A DNA stretch of 51,173 nt from SVEL01 sp045123575 (GCA_045123575.1 JBGVKG010000016.1:1-51173), one strand, 5' to 3'; positions 40,652-50,850 are shown, numbered from the stretch's first letter. Translations and numbers: made by a program. Notes: generated by a model not told the origin, from the sequence alone.

Positions 40652-42076
40652 ATGGGCAAGTTTGACAGGATAAAAAAAGTCATAAAAAGTCTCCGATTTA
40701 AGATTGTGATGATAATATTAGTGGCAGGTATATTACCTGCCACCTGTTTAACTATGCTTATAATTAACCAATATGAAAATTTGACTGTAGATTCGAGAAT
40801 ACAAGAGCTGCAAAGAACAGCATCATTATTGAGAACAGAAATCATTAATTCTTCATATATCAGCAATGGCAAATCTGAACAGGTCGAAGCAGAGATGTAT
40901 AGAATTGTATCTGCTTATGGTGGAAGAATAATGATTATTAATCAGGATTTTATCATTGTACGTGATACATATACGGTGGACGAGGGCAAAACATGTCTGT
41001 ACGATATGGTTATAAATAGTTTTAAAGGAACAAATTCGACTGTGTATAATAGGGACACACATACACTAGAGATAGTTATATCTCTTGCTGGAAGTCATAA
41101 TGTAGGTGGAGTACTTTTGATGAATATACCTATGTACGACATAGAAGAGGAAATGAACAGTGTTAGAACTATTGCGGTTACTATGCTGATAATAGTATTC
41201 TTAATCATTATATCTGTAGCTATAGTATTTGGAATAAGAGTGGCTGAGCCATTTACGAAGATTAGTAGGCGTATACAGGATCTAGAAGCAGGGAAAATTA
41301 GGACAGTAGACTTGGATGTAGGTTATTCTGAAATGGAGGAAATAAGCAATCGTATCGAGGATGTAATTATACGATTGCAGACATTAAATGAATCGAGAGA
41401 AGAGTTTGTATCTAATGTGTCTCATGAGTTAAAGACACCTATTACATCTATAAAAGTTTTAGCTGATTCACTTAATATGCAAGAAGATGTACCTGTAGAG
41501 ATGTATAAAGAGTTTATGCAGGATATTGCGCTTGAGATAGACAGAGAAAGTCGAATTATCAATGATTTACTGGCACTTATGCGTATGAATAAGCAGGCAA
41601 CAGAGCTGAATGTATCAAACGTGAATATTAATGAGCTGGTAGAAATGGTGATTAAGAGAGTAAAGCCTATTGCAGCTAAGAAAGATGTTCAGGTAAATTT
41701 TGAAGTGTTTAGACCTATCGAGGCAGAGATTGATGAGGTTAAAATAACTATGGCCGTAACTAATCTTATAGAAAATGCAGTGAAATATAATGTGCAAGGT
41801 GGCTGGGTAAATGTATCATTAAATGCTGATTTAAACTATTTTTATCTAAAAGTTGTTGATTCTGGAATAGGAATACCTGAGGAATCCCAGATGCAGATAT
41901 TTGATAGATTTTATCGTGTGGATAAGGCTCGTTCTAGAGAAACGGGTGGAACTGGTTTAGGATTAGCGATTACCCAATCTGTTATCAATATGCACAAGGG
42001 CGAAATAAAACTATATAGTACAGAAAATGAAGGTAGCACATTTACTATTAGAGTTCCGCTTCACTATGTGCCATAG
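40652..42076 (+). CDS. sensor histidine kinase
   Basis: A 474-residue membrane kinase: helix 1 (about residues 17-38), an outside sensor domain (about 40-170), helix 2 (about 172-195), a HAMP linker, the phospho-acceptor in SHELKTP (H258), and a complete ATPase domain (NLIENAVKYN, DSGIGIPEE, GGTGLGLAI). It pairs with the response regulator just upstream. The GerMN lipoprotein follows after eight bases and may be its accessory or target. Confidence 0.88.
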   Translation: MGKFDRIKKVIKSLRFKIVMIILVAGILPATCLTMLIINQYENLTVDSRIQELQRTASLLRTEIINSSYISNGKSEQVEAEMYRIVSAYGGRIMIINQDFIIVRDTYTVDEGKTCLYDMVINSFKGTNSTVYNRDTHTLEIVISLAGSHNVGGVLLMNIPMYDIEEEMNSVRTIAVTMLIIVFLIIISVAIVFGIRVAEPFTKISRRIQDLEAGKIRTVDLDVGYSEMEEISNRIEDVIIRLQTLNESREEFVSNVSHELKTPITSIKVLADSLNMQEDVPVEMYKEFMQDIALEIDRESRIINDLLALMRMNKQATELNVSNVNINELVEMVIKRVKPIAAKKDVQVNFEVFRPIEAEIDEVKITMAVTNLIENAVKYNVQGGWVNVSLNADLNYFYLKVVDSGIGIPEESQMQIFDRFYRVDKARSRETGGTGLGLAITQSVINMHKGEIKLYSTENEGSTFTIRVPLHYVP

Positions 42077-42084
42077 GAGGAAAA

Positions 42085-42993
42085 ATGAAGAAACATAATT
42101 TCATACAAAATGTATGGACTATAAGCCTGATATTTGTTTTAATGTTGGCGACAGGTTGCAGTAATTATAAGGAACAGCCAGGTAAAACAGATGATACGGA
42201 ATATGGCTATAAGATATATTGCATAGATAAAGAGGTATCAAAGCTTGTAAGCTGGGGCATGGATATAGATGAAAATGCTAAAGATGAAGATAAGTTAAGG
42301 GATATATTGAATGCTTTTATGAGTGCTCCTGAAGATGAGAGTAAAAAGTCCGCTATGCCAGAAGGTTTGGCGTCGCTTACATATACTTTGCAGATGAATG
42401 TTGCAAATGTAAATCTAGATAGTTCCTATAATGCGTTGAATAGCTTAGAAAAGTTGTTTTTTAAGGCTGGTCTTGTTTTGACTATAACCCAGATTGAGAA
42501 TATTGATTATGTGTATATTACTGTTAATGGTCAGCCATTGATGGACGAAGATGGTGTTCCTGTGAGATATCTGACTAAAGATAGCTTTATATTGTACGAG
42601 GATGGAAAATTACAGGCAGAAAGTGATATGTATTTGAAATTGTATTATATAAATAGTACAGGCGATAAGTTAGTAGCTAAAGATGAAGTATATACTTATG
42701 ATAGAAGTATAAGTCCAGAGTTATATGTACTAAAGTGTTTGAATGTAGATGTAAATAGTGCTTATACAAAAAACGGAATATGTTATGTGGATTTATCAAG
42801 TGAAATGAATGGTAATGATTATGTGGAAGGAACGCCGCAGGCGGTATTGTACTCTGTTGTAAATTCATTGACTCAACTAAAAGGTATATCAGGTGTAAAG
42901 GTAACTATAGAGGGGAGAGATGATATCTTATTTAGAGGAAGCATATCTATAGAGAATATATTACGTATGAATTTAGATATTATGGAAAAGTAA
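42085..42993 (+). CDS. GerMN domain lipoprotein
   Basis: The 302-residue protein has a lipoprotein signal (LMLATGC, Cys near residue 26) and two GerMN-like segments, the second with NGICYVDLSSEMN and QAVLYSVVNSLTQL. GerMN domains occur in the sporulation protein GerM and in the LpqB partner of an actinobacterial two-component kinase. The kinase gene here is directly upstream, so a sensor-associated lipoprotein is plausible. Confidence 0.78.
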   Translation: MKKHNFIQNVWTISLIFVLMLATGCSNYKEQPGKTDDTEYGYKIYCIDKEVSKLVSWGMDIDENAKDEDKLRDILNAFMSAPEDESKKSAMPEGLASLTYTLQMNVANVNLDSSYNALNSLEKLFFKAGLVLTITQIENIDYVYITVNGQPLMDEDGVPVRYLTKDSFILYEDGKLQAESDMYLKLYYINSTGDKLVAKDEVYTYDRSISPELYVLKCLNVDVNSAYTKNGICYVDLSSEMNGNDYVEGTPQAVLYSVVNSLTQLKGISGVKVTIEGRDDILFRGSISIENILRMNLDIMEK

Positions 42994-43020
42994 AAGTAGA
43001 GTTAAATAAAAAAGGAGGTA

Positions 43021-45435
43021 GTGGACATAAAACGACCATTGGTATATATGGTTGTTGCCCTGATTTGTGGAGAGATTGTAGCTTTACTAGGGTTGGAGTT
43101 AGTTAAGGCTGTTGTAATAGGGATAGTGTTTGTTTTGTTGACTGTGGCTATAGGCTATGGTCTATTTGTGTTTGGTATAAAGATAAGCATATGGAATTGG
43201 GTGTGCATTGCTATTGGCTTATTTATGATACTTCTAGGTTTTATTAGAGGCTACAATCAAAAGCAACTGTACAGTGATTATGACGCGATTCAATACCCAG
43301 TGTATGTGGAACAAAGTACTAAGAATCTTTATGTATGTGGGAGTATCACAAATATTCAAGAGAAAAAGTTTAATTATACAATAGAGTTAAAAACAAAAGA
43401 AGGAATTGTGTATATCGATGTGGAAAATGTGGAAAACCTAATGCCGGGTATGTGTATTGGTGTTACAGGCAAGGTGGATGCGATGAAGAAAGCAGATAAT
43501 CCTGGCGTATATGACGAATACAAGTATCTTCGCAGTAATGGAGTACTCTTAAAGATTAAAGCTTTATATGAAGACATAGATATATTGGATCAATGTAATG
43601 ATGTTAATATACAAGGAAGTTTGTATAAAATTAGACTCCATATAAGAGAGGTGCTTAAAAAAATCTGTACGGAAGAAGAATATGGACTACTAGCAGCAAT
43701 GTTAATAGGTGATAAGACCGATATGGATAAATCTACAAAAGAATTGTATGCTATGCAGGGGATTGCGCATATTCTAGCTATATCGGGTCTGCATATATCG
43801 ATTATAGGTGTTGGTGTATATAAAATATTGCATAGAAAAATGTGGTATTTATCATCTGCTACAATAAGTGGTCTAATTATGACAGCATTTTTAGTTATGA
43901 CTGGAAATTCGGTTTCGGCAGTAAGAGCGGTGATTATGTTTATATTGCACATAGCTGCAGATGTGTGCGGAAGAAAGTACGATACCATATCCGCATTGTC
44001 ATTATCTGCGGTATTATTGCTTGTGGGCAATCCCTGTTATATAACAAATACTTCTTTTATATTATCATATATGGCTATGTTAGGTGTAACCATTACAGGA
44101 CATGTGGTTACAGAGTTTGTTAATTCCAAGAAAGCGCTAGTAAGAACGGTGTTATTTAATCTGTCGCTTTCGTTTACTACTATGCCTGCAAATGCTTGTC
44201 TTTTTTATAGATTACCTACATACTCGGTGTTACTTAATCTTATAGTAGTTCCGCTTATGGGTGTAGTGCTTATTATGACTATAATGGGTATAGTTATAGG
44301 ATTTATAGCTGAACAGGCAGGTATTTTTCTTATTGGCACAGCAGTATATATATTGAGAATGTATAAATTGTTAGCTATGTGTACTGAAAGTCTTCCAGCA
44401 TCTACAGTTGTAACAGGAGTTATAGGCAGGTGGGGCATTTTTGCTTATTATGTTTGTCTTATACTTGTGTTGGTGCTTATGAAATATGGTTGCAATATTG
44501 TTTACACATTCTTTATAAGAAGGACGGAACGCTTAAAAGTTATTGTAAAGCCTATATTGTACGGTGTTGTGGCTATATTACTAACGGTTATGTGTGTCAT
44601 AGTATATGGTGAGAAACAGTCGCAGTTTACTGTATGCTTTTTGGATGTGGGTCAGGGCGATTGTACTTATATTAGAAGTAATGATGGTGTTGACTATCTC
44701 ATAGATGGTGGCAGCTCTGATGAAAAGAATATAGGAGAGTATAAGTTAGAAAGCTTCCTCGAATATATGGATGTGGGCAAGTTGGAATATATATTTGTAT
44801 CTCATTGCGATGAAGATCATATATCAGGTATAGTTGAATTGCTCAATCGTGGAAAGATAGCTGTAGATAATCTTGTGTTACCAACCACATCTATAGAGTT
44901 TCAAAATGAGAATGCTGATAAACTGATGTGTCTGGCGAAAGAGAGAGGTGTTAATGTTATTTATTTTGAAAAGGGAGATGTGCTTAGGGATGGAGAGATG
45001 AAAATATATTGTGCTAGCCCTTCCAAAGATGAAACCTATTCGGATATAAATGAGGCTTCTATGGTATTGTTATTGGAATATGGAGATATATTTGGTGTGT
45101 TTGCAGGGGATATAGGACAACAAACGGAAAACAATATTTTAGAAGATGTTAGACAACATCTAAAGCAAGCGTCTGATAAGAATAAGGAGCTGGATAAGAG
45201 AGTAATATTAAAGGTTGCGCATCACGGTTCCAAATTTTCTAGTGGAGAGGTATGGATTGACATGCTAAGGCCTGATATAGCTATTATATCTTGTGGAGAA
45301 GAAAATAGTTATGGTCATCCACATCAAGAAACTATAAAGAAATTAAATGATATAGACTCGAAAATATATACGACATTTCGCTACGGAGCAATTATAATTA
45401 AAAGAAATAATATTTCTGTCACCTTGACGCAATAG
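43021..45435 (+). CDS. comEC: ComEC/Rec2 DNA uptake channel
   Basis: The 804-residue protein has an N-terminal membrane part, a soluble OB-like section, the competence membrane domain (IAHILAISGLHISIIG near residue 250) and a C-terminal metallo-beta-lactamase-like domain (FLDVGQGDC, SHCDEDHISG, KVAHHGS). ComEC carries single-stranded DNA through the membrane. The GTG start at 43021 lies only two bases after GGAGG; ATG 43048 is an alternative. It forms a competence pair with comEA in the same run. Confidence 0.9.
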   Translation: MDIKRPLVYMVVALICGEIVALLGLELVKAVVIGIVFVLLTVAIGYGLFVFGIKISIWNWVCIAIGLFMILLGFIRGYNQKQLYSDYDAIQYPVYVEQSTKNLYVCGSITNIQEKKFNYTIELKTKEGIVYIDVENVENLMPGMCIGVTGKVDAMKKADNPGVYDEYKYLRSNGVLLKIKALYEDIDILDQCNDVNIQGSLYKIRLHIREVLKKICTEEEYGLLAAMLIGDKTDMDKSTKELYAMQGIAHILAISGLHISIIGVGVYKILHRKMWYLSSATISGLIMTAFLVMTGNSVSAVRAVIMFILHIAADVCGRKYDTISALSLSAVLLLVGNPCYITNTSFILSYMAMLGVTITGHVVTEFVNSKKALVRTVLFNLSLSFTTMPANACLFYRLPTYSVLLNLIVVPLMGVVLIMTIMGIVIGFIAEQAGIFLIGTAVYILRMYKLLAMCTESLPASTVVTGVIGRWGIFAYYVCLILVLVLMKYGCNIVYTFFIRRTERLKVIVKPILYGVVAILLTVMCVIVYGEKQSQFTVCFLDVGQGDCTYIRSNDGVDYLIDGGSSDEKNIGEYKLESFLEYMDVGKLEYIFVSHCDEDHISGIVELLNRGKIAVDNLVLPTTSIEFQNENADKLMCLAKERGVNVIYFEKGDVLRDGEMKIYCASPSKDETYSDINEASMVLLLEYGDIFGVFAGDIGQQTENNILEDVRQHLKQASDKNKELDKRVILKVAHHGSKFSSGEVWIDMLRPDIAIISCGEENSYGHPHQETIKKLNDIDSKIYTTFRYGAIIIKRNNISVTLTQ

Positions 45436-45452
45436 TTAAATTTTTATATTAT
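45424..45452 (+). promoter_or_regulatory. possible promoter of holA
   Basis: TTGACG (45424-45429), a 17-base spacer and TATTAT (45447-45452), overlapping the end of comEC. It would let holA be expressed apart from the competence genes. Confidence 0.5.
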
Positions 45453-45510
45453 TATCTGTAGTGAATTGAAAATAATATTTATATATTGTGTTGAAGGCTT
45501 TGGAGTGGCT

Positions 45511-46494
45511 ATGAGAAAAATAAATGAAGATATTAAAGCAAATGAATATAAAAAAGTGTACCTTCTATATGGCAGTGAGGATTATCTTAAGAAGCAGTAT
45601 AAGCAGAAGCTAAGAAATGCTATATGTGGCGATGATACTATGAATTATAGCTATTATGAGGGCAAGGATTGTAACGCAGTAGAGATAAGGGGGATGTGTG
45701 AAACATTGCCTTTCTTTGCGGATAGACGATTGGTGTTGGTAGAAAACTCTGGCTTTTTTAAATCTGCCAATGAGGTTATGAATGAATACATAGGTAGCGT
45801 ACCGGAAACAACCTGTTTGGTGTTTGTTGAATGTGATGTTGACAAAAGAAGTAAGCTCTTTAAGCAAGTGAAGGATATTGGGTATGTATGTGAGATGTCT
45901 GAGCAAAATCAGGCAGCTCTAGAACAGTGGATTGTAGGTATCCTTGGTCAAAATGGAATGAAGATAACAAAGAATACCGTAGAAAAGTTCTTAAATGATG
46001 TAGGAACAGATATGGAAAATATAACAAAAGAGCTTGATAAGGTAATATCTTATGCATGGGGCAGAGACGTTATAACAGATAAGGATATCGATGCAGTCTG
46101 TTCAGTGCAGATATCATCAAAAATATTTGATATGATCGATGCTATGAGTAATAAAAATAGAGCGAAAGCCTTAGAATTATATCAAGATATGATGTCTCTA
46201 AAGGAGCCACCTATGCGTATATTGTTTATGCTAGCTAGACAGTTTAATATAATGCTTCAGGTGAAGGAATTATTAGATAGAGGTGTGGCATCTTCTGACA
46301 TAGCGTCAAAGGTGGGTATTCAACCATTTATAGTTGGAAAGATAACAAGACAACTGGGGATGAAAAACGGATTTAGCAGTACAGTACTTACTAAGGCTAT
46401 GAGAGATTGTGTTGAAATAGAATGTGATATAAAAAATGGTCGTATGGACGATCGAGCAGGCGTAGAGATGATACTTATAAAATATTCGGCGTAG
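45511..46494 (+). CDS. holA: DNA polymerase III delta subunit
   Basis: HolA opens the beta clamp within the clamp loader during replication. The 327-residue protein starts at ATG 45511 after GGAG (the frame is open further upstream without an SD). It shows the family opening YLLYGSEDYLKKQYK and a C-terminal helical collar. The order comEC, holA and rpsT (convergent) is common in Firmicutes. Confidence 0.9.
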   Translation: MRKINEDIKANEYKKVYLLYGSEDYLKKQYKQKLRNAICGDDTMNYSYYEGKDCNAVEIRGMCETLPFFADRRLVLVENSGFFKSANEVMNEYIGSVPETTCLVFVECDVDKRSKLFKQVKDIGYVCEMSEQNQAALEQWIVGILGQNGMKITKNTVEKFLNDVGTDMENITKELDKVISYAWGRDVITDKDIDAVCSVQISSKIFDMIDAMSNKNRAKALELYQDMMSLKEPPMRILFMLARQFNIMLQVKELLDRGVASSDIASKVGIQPFIVGKITRQLGMKNGFSSTVLTKAMRDCVEIECDIKNGRMDDRAGVEMILIKYSA

Positions 46495-46555
46495 GATAAA
46501 ATATAGAAAAAAGTTTTGATGTATTAACGGGTATGCTAAGAAAAACAAATATAAC

Positions 46556-46606
46556 GAAAAAAGGACAGGTCCAATCATACAAGTATGATAGACACTGTCC
46601 CTTTTT
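46556..46606. terminator. bidirectional terminator of holA and rpsT
   Basis: AAAAAGGACAG pairs with CTGTCCCTTTTT, with an inner ATCATAC/GTATGAT stem (46575-46588). A and T tracts on both sides suit the convergent genes. Confidence 0.85.
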
Positions 46607-46660
46607 GTTCAATCGAAGCGATTATCTAGCTACGATTTAGTATCTCTGTTTGGTTCTGAA

Positions 46661-46924
46661 CTAAGCCATCTTTGCAACAGCAGAAGCTAAACGAGAAACC
46701 TTTCTTGAAGCTGTATTCTTGTGGAATACACCCTTTGTTGTAGCCATATCGATAGCCTTTGTAGCATTCTTTAATGCCTCTGTAGCAGCAGCCTTGTCGT
46801 TTGCAGCGATTGCAGCATCAACCTTCTTAATAGCTGTCTTTACACCAGACTTGATTGACTTGTTTCTCTCTGTTCTGATTCTTGTTACTTCGATTCTCTT
46901 CTTTGCTGACTTAATATTAGCCAT
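46661..46924 (-). CDS. rpsT: 30S ribosomal protein S20
   Basis: The 87-residue basic protein starts MANIKSAKKR and continues with the usual Lys/Ala-rich helices. The start complementary to 46922-46924 has GGAGG eight bases ahead. It binds 16S rRNA early in 30S assembly. Its leader carries two stem-loops (46998-47059). Confidence 0.96.
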   Translation of the reverse strand: MANIKSAKKRIEVTRIRTERNKSIKSGVKTAIKKVDAAIAANDKAAATEALKNATKAIDMATTKGVFHKNTASRKVSRLASAVAKMA

Positions 46925-46997
46925 TTTCATTACCTCCACAAAATGTATAATCTGTTTTTGTTATAATCGAATACCATATATGGCAACGATTTGTTAC

Positions 46998-47059
46998 ATG
47001 ATACCGTTGAGAGAGATAGGTATCATTTTGTTTTTGTACGTTAACGACCATACAAAAAC
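46998..47059 (-). promoter_or_regulatory. structured leader of rpsT
   Basis: ATGATACC (46998-47005) pairs with GGTATCAT (47019-47026), and GTTTTTGTA (47030-47038) pairs with TACAAAAAC (47051-47059). A minus-strand promoter candidate lies behind them (TTGCAT, 17 bases, TATATG, read from about 47098). This gives a leader of some 140 bases, long enough for autogenous control by S20. Confidence 0.5.
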
Positions 47060-47223
47060 ACAGATTGTTTACATATAGACTTTGTGCGGACAAAATGCAA
47101 ACATCTTTTTCATTCTACTGAACAGAAAAATCTTTGTCAAGAAGTTTATAAAAAAATATGGAAATCATAGTAGGGAAATGTGTAATTTAAAGAAAAAATA
47201 ACAAAGAAAAAGACTGACAGTTG

Positions 47224-47252
47224 TGGACATACTTGCAAAAATATGATACAAT
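47224..47252 (+). promoter_or_regulatory. glgB promoter
   Basis: TGGACA (47224-47229), a 17-base spacer and TACAAT (47247-47252), 41 bases ahead of ATG 47293. Confidence 0.55.
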
Positions 47253-47292
47253 AAGCAATATTAAAATTCGTTTGTGAAGAAAGGATGTTTCT

Positions 47293-49542
47293 ATGAATGA
47301 CAAGTTATACAAAATGTTGAATTGGAGCAGTATAGATGGAATAATGTATTCAGATATCGATTATGCTCATTATGTACTTGGTCCAAGTGATGTTAAGGGA
47401 GGTTGCCTTATTCAGGCTCTCGTTCCAGATGCTGTTGAAGCATTTGTTCGTTATGAGGATGATGAAACAAGATATCAGATGGAGAAAGTTAATGACGGTG
47501 GTTACTACGCTGTACATTTAACTCATAAGCTTAAGGGTGTATATAAGATTGTTGCGAAGTATGCTGATGGTAGTGAGTCAGAATATTATGATCCATATCA
47601 GTTTAAGTCTAATATACCAGTAGAAGAGCTTAGAAAGTTTAATGCAGGTTACAATTATGAAGCGTACAAGTACCTTGGCGCACATCCAACTACTATAAAT
47701 GGTGTTGATGGATATATGTTCTCAGTATGGGCTCCTAATGCAAAGAGAGTAAGTGTAGTAGGAAATTTCAACTTCTGGGATGGCAGACGTCATATGATGA
47801 GTCAGCTTGATTATACAGGAGTGCATGGTATATTTATTCCTGAATTAAAGGAAGGCGAGCTTTATAAGTTCGAGATAAGAAAAAGAGATGGTGGTACAGT
47901 GTTAAAGGCTGACCCATATGCATTTGCATCGCAGAAGCGTCCTGATAATGCATCTGTGCTTTGCGATATAGAAGGATTTAACTGGGGTGATAATAGCTGG
48001 CTTAAGAAGAGAGAGGGCGCAAATGTTCAGGAGATGCCATTATCTATATATGAGATGCACCTTGGATCTTGGAAGAAACCTTCAGTAGAGATATACAATG
48101 AAGAAGGTCATGTAGTAGGTATGGAGACAGACAGCAATAATCTGTTCTATACATATAGAGAGCTTGCACCTATGGTATGCGAGTATGTAAAAGATATGGG
48201 ATATACACATATAGAGCTTCTTCCAGTTATGGAGCATCCATTTGATGGTTCTTGGGGCTATCAGGTTACAGGATATTTCTCTCCAACAGCAAGATATGGA
48301 ACACCAGATGATTTTATGTATTTTGTAGACTATATGCATCGTAATGATATCGGTGTTATCATTGACTGGGTACCAGCGCATTTCCCTAAGGATGAGTTTG
48401 GTTTGGCAAGATTTGATGGTACATGCCTCTATGAGCATCAGGATCCACGTCAGGGCGAGCATCCACATTGGGGTACATTGATTTACAATTATGGTAGATC
48501 TGAAGTATCTAATTTCCTTATATCAAATGCAATGTTCTGGGCAAAAGAGTACCATATCGATGGTATTAGAGTGGATGCAGTTGCATCTATGTTATATCTT
48601 GATTATGGAAAGGATTCAGGCGAGTGGGTTGCTAATATTTTTGGTGGCCACGAGAATCTTGAAGCAGTTGAGTTCTTTAAGCATCTTAACTCACAGATTA
48701 AGATACAGTGTCCAGGTATAATGCTTATAGCAGAGGAATCAACAGCTTGGGCAGGCGTTACAAGAGGTGTAGGATACGATGGTTTAGGCTTTGACTTCAA
48801 GTGGAATATGGGTTGGATGAACGATGTAACAAAGTATATGCAGTGTGACCCATTATTCAGAAAGTATAATTATAACAATATTACATTTGGTATGGTATAT
48901 CAGTATAGTGAAGACTTTATCCTTGTATTCTCTCATGACGAGGTAGTACATGGTAAGGGCTCTATGTTAGGTAAGATGCCAGGTTCAGATGAAGAGAAGT
49001 TTGCTAATCTCCGTGCGTTATATGGATTTATGTTCACTCATCCAGGTAAGAAGCTTAACTTTATGGGTAATGAGTTTGGTGCATATAGAGAGTGGAGTGA
49101 GACTAGAGAACTCGATTGGAAGAGTTTGGACGATCCTAAGCATAGAAAGATGGCTGATTATGTTAAGGCACTTAACAAATTGTATGCATCAGATGCTGCG
49201 ATGTATGAGCAGGATGATGTTCCAGCAGGTTTCGAATGGATAAATTGTAATAATTGGAATGAAAACGTAGTTTCATATATTAGACGTGCTAAGGATAAAG
49301 ATGATATGATTGTTGCTGTATGTAACTTTGATAACATTTATCACGAGTCATTTAATATAGGTGTACCAAAGGGTAACTACGTAGAGTTAATTAACAGTGA
49401 TGATTTACAGTATGGTGGATGGGGTTGCTCAAATCCAGGAACAATATCATCAAATGAAGCTTGGGCTGATGGTAGACCAGATTCTATCACAGTAAGATTG
49501 GCTCCTATGTCAGTAGCTATCTTTAAGTACACAGGTATGTAA
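47293..49542 (+). CDS. glgB: 1,4-alpha-glucan branching enzyme
   Basis: GlgB makes the alpha-1,6 branches of glycogen. The 749-residue protein has N-terminal beta-sandwich modules (first near 1-120, CBM48 near 130-230), a GH13 barrel and a C-terminal sandwich. Catalytic residues fit: D428 in GIRVDAV, E481 in IAEEST and D549 in SHDEVVHG. GAAAGGATG precedes ATG 47293. No other glg gene lies in the window, but glycogen storage is implied. The MscS gene follows after 45 bases. Confidence 0.93.
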   Translation: MNDKLYKMLNWSSIDGIMYSDIDYAHYVLGPSDVKGGCLIQALVPDAVEAFVRYEDDETRYQMEKVNDGGYYAVHLTHKLKGVYKIVAKYADGSESEYYDPYQFKSNIPVEELRKFNAGYNYEAYKYLGAHPTTINGVDGYMFSVWAPNAKRVSVVGNFNFWDGRRHMMSQLDYTGVHGIFIPELKEGELYKFEIRKRDGGTVLKADPYAFASQKRPDNASVLCDIEGFNWGDNSWLKKREGANVQEMPLSIYEMHLGSWKKPSVEIYNEEGHVVGMETDSNNLFYTYRELAPMVCEYVKDMGYTHIELLPVMEHPFDGSWGYQVTGYFSPTARYGTPDDFMYFVDYMHRNDIGVIIDWVPAHFPKDEFGLARFDGTCLYEHQDPRQGEHPHWGTLIYNYGRSEVSNFLISNAMFWAKEYHIDGIRVDAVASMLYLDYGKDSGEWVANIFGGHENLEAVEFFKHLNSQIKIQCPGIMLIAEESTAWAGVTRGVGYDGLGFDFKWNMGWMNDVTKYMQCDPLFRKYNYNNITFGMVYQYSEDFILVFSHDEVVHGKGSMLGKMPGSDEEKFANLRALYGFMFTHPGKKLNFMGNEFGAYREWSETRELDWKSLDDPKHRKMADYVKALNKLYASDAAMYEQDDVPAGFEWINCNNWNENVVSYIRRAKDKDDMIVAVCNFDNIYHESFNIGVPKGNYVELINSDDLQYGGWGCSNPGTISSNEAWADGRPDSITVRLAPMSVAIFKYTGM

Positions 49543-49587
49543 AACATTTTAAAGATAGTATAAAAGACAGACTTTAAGGAGGAAGAG

Positions 49588-50418
49588 ATGGATCCAATTA
49601 AAGCTTTTTTATCTACTGTAGAGGGATATATACCAATGGTTATGAATTTTTTAGTAGACGTGTTGGTAGCATTAGTATTACTCTTTGTAGGTAAGTTTAT
49701 AATCAAGAAATTATTGAAGATTTGTGATAAGTTTTTCACTAAGGCAAATGTAGAAATAAGTATTAAGAGATTTTTAGATTCTCTAATAAGAGTAATGCTT
49801 TATATTGTACTTATTATCATTATTTGCAATCAGGTGGGTATAGATACAGCTTCATTTATAGCTGTTCTTGGAACACTTGGCTTAACTGTTGGCCTCGCAT
49901 TGCAAGGAAGTTTATCTAACTTTGCTGGTGGTGTGCTTATCATTATGCTTAAGCCATTTAGAGTTGGCGATTATATTATCGATAACGGCTCAGGCAAGGA
50001 GGGAGTAGTTGATAGAATAGATTTATTCTATACAAAACTCATAACTGGCGATAACAAAGCTATAGTTATTCCTAATGGAGCATTATCTAACGCAGCTATT
50101 ACAAATGTTACTCAGTACGATAAGAGAAGAGTAGACCTTGCATTTGGAATAGGATATGCAGATGATATAGAGAAAGCGAAGGCTATTTTATTAGATGTAG
50201 CATCAAATGATGAGGAAGTTCTAAAAGATCCGGCAGCGGTGGCAATAGTGACAGCCCTAGATGCAAGCCAGGTATCTATAACAGTACGTGCTTGGTGCAA
50301 GACTGAAGATTACTGGGGTGTATACTTCCGTGTTCTTGAAAAGGGTAAAAAAGCCTTGGATGATAATGGTATCGAAATACCATTCAATCAGATGCAGGTA
50401 CATGTAAAAAATGTATAA
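49588..50418 (+). CDS. mscS: small-conductance mechanosensitive channel (MscS)
   Basis: The 276-residue protein has three N-terminal membrane helices. The pore helix and following beta domain carry GLTVGLALQGSLSNFAGG and KPFRVGDYI, typical for MscS. The protein forms a heptamer that opens on osmotic downshock. AAGGAGG precedes ATG 49588. It may share the glgB transcript. Confidence 0.92.
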   Translation: MDPIKAFLSTVEGYIPMVMNFLVDVLVALVLLFVGKFIIKKLLKICDKFFTKANVEISIKRFLDSLIRVMLYIVLIIIICNQVGIDTASFIAVLGTLGLTVGLALQGSLSNFAGGVLIIMLKPFRVGDYIIDNGSGKEGVVDRIDLFYTKLITGDNKAIVIPNGALSNAAITNVTQYDKRRVDLAFGIGYADDIEKAKAILLDVASNDEEVLKDPAAVAIVTALDASQVSITVRAWCKTEDYWGVYFRVLEKGKKALDDNGIEIPFNQMQVHVKNV

Positions 50419-50430
50419 TACTTAATTTTA

Positions 50431-50459
50431 TTTCCCCCCTAAAAGTGGGGGGAGTGAAA
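50431..50459 (+). other. C-run/G-run hairpin after mscS
   Basis: CCCCCC (50434-50439) faces GGGGGG (50447-50452) around a seven-base loop, with TTTC/GAAA extending the stem. Six-base C and G runs are rare in this AT-rich sequence. No T tract follows. Confidence 0.45.
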
Positions 50460-50479
50460 TATAGTGCTATGATAAGATT

Positions 50480-50521
50480 AACTTGCGTTAAGGAGCGTGA
50501 ATGCTTAGCGCAAGTTATTTT
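50480..50521 (+). terminator. terminator after mscS
   Basis: AACTTGCG (50480-50487) pairs with CGCAAGTT (50509-50516), plus TTAAG/CTTA inside, followed by ATTTTTAT. Confidence 0.8.
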
Positions 50522-50615
50522 TATAACATTTTATAGTTATAGTTTAGTCTATATTTAGGATATATTGGTGTTGATATAGCATCAATAAAATTCGACTTAT
50601 CTTAGTTGAAAAAAT

Positions 50616-50660
50616 AAAAGTGCTTAGATATGTTTGGGAAGGCATATCTAAGCACTTTTT
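50616..50660. terminator. perfect 17-bp hairpin, probably a bidirectional terminator
   Basis: AAAAGTGCTTAGATATG (50616-50632) pairs without mismatch with 50643-50659, then T. No gene ends here within the window. It may terminate a minus-strand transcript from beyond the right edge, or mark the end of a small RNA. The stretch 50661-50850 holds nothing that I recognise. Confidence 0.6.
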
Positions 50661-50850
50661 ACATACCATGCCATATATTTTTATACATAATTATCATTAT
50701 GCGAAGTTCTTAATTACATATAATGAATTTTTATTCTTATATATATATCGAACCCCTGACAACATACTATCTGTACATATTTTTCAATGCTCTTTTCGAG
50801 AACGCATATTTCCCTAAGCGCTCTCTTGAAACAAGCCTATTTGCCCGTGA

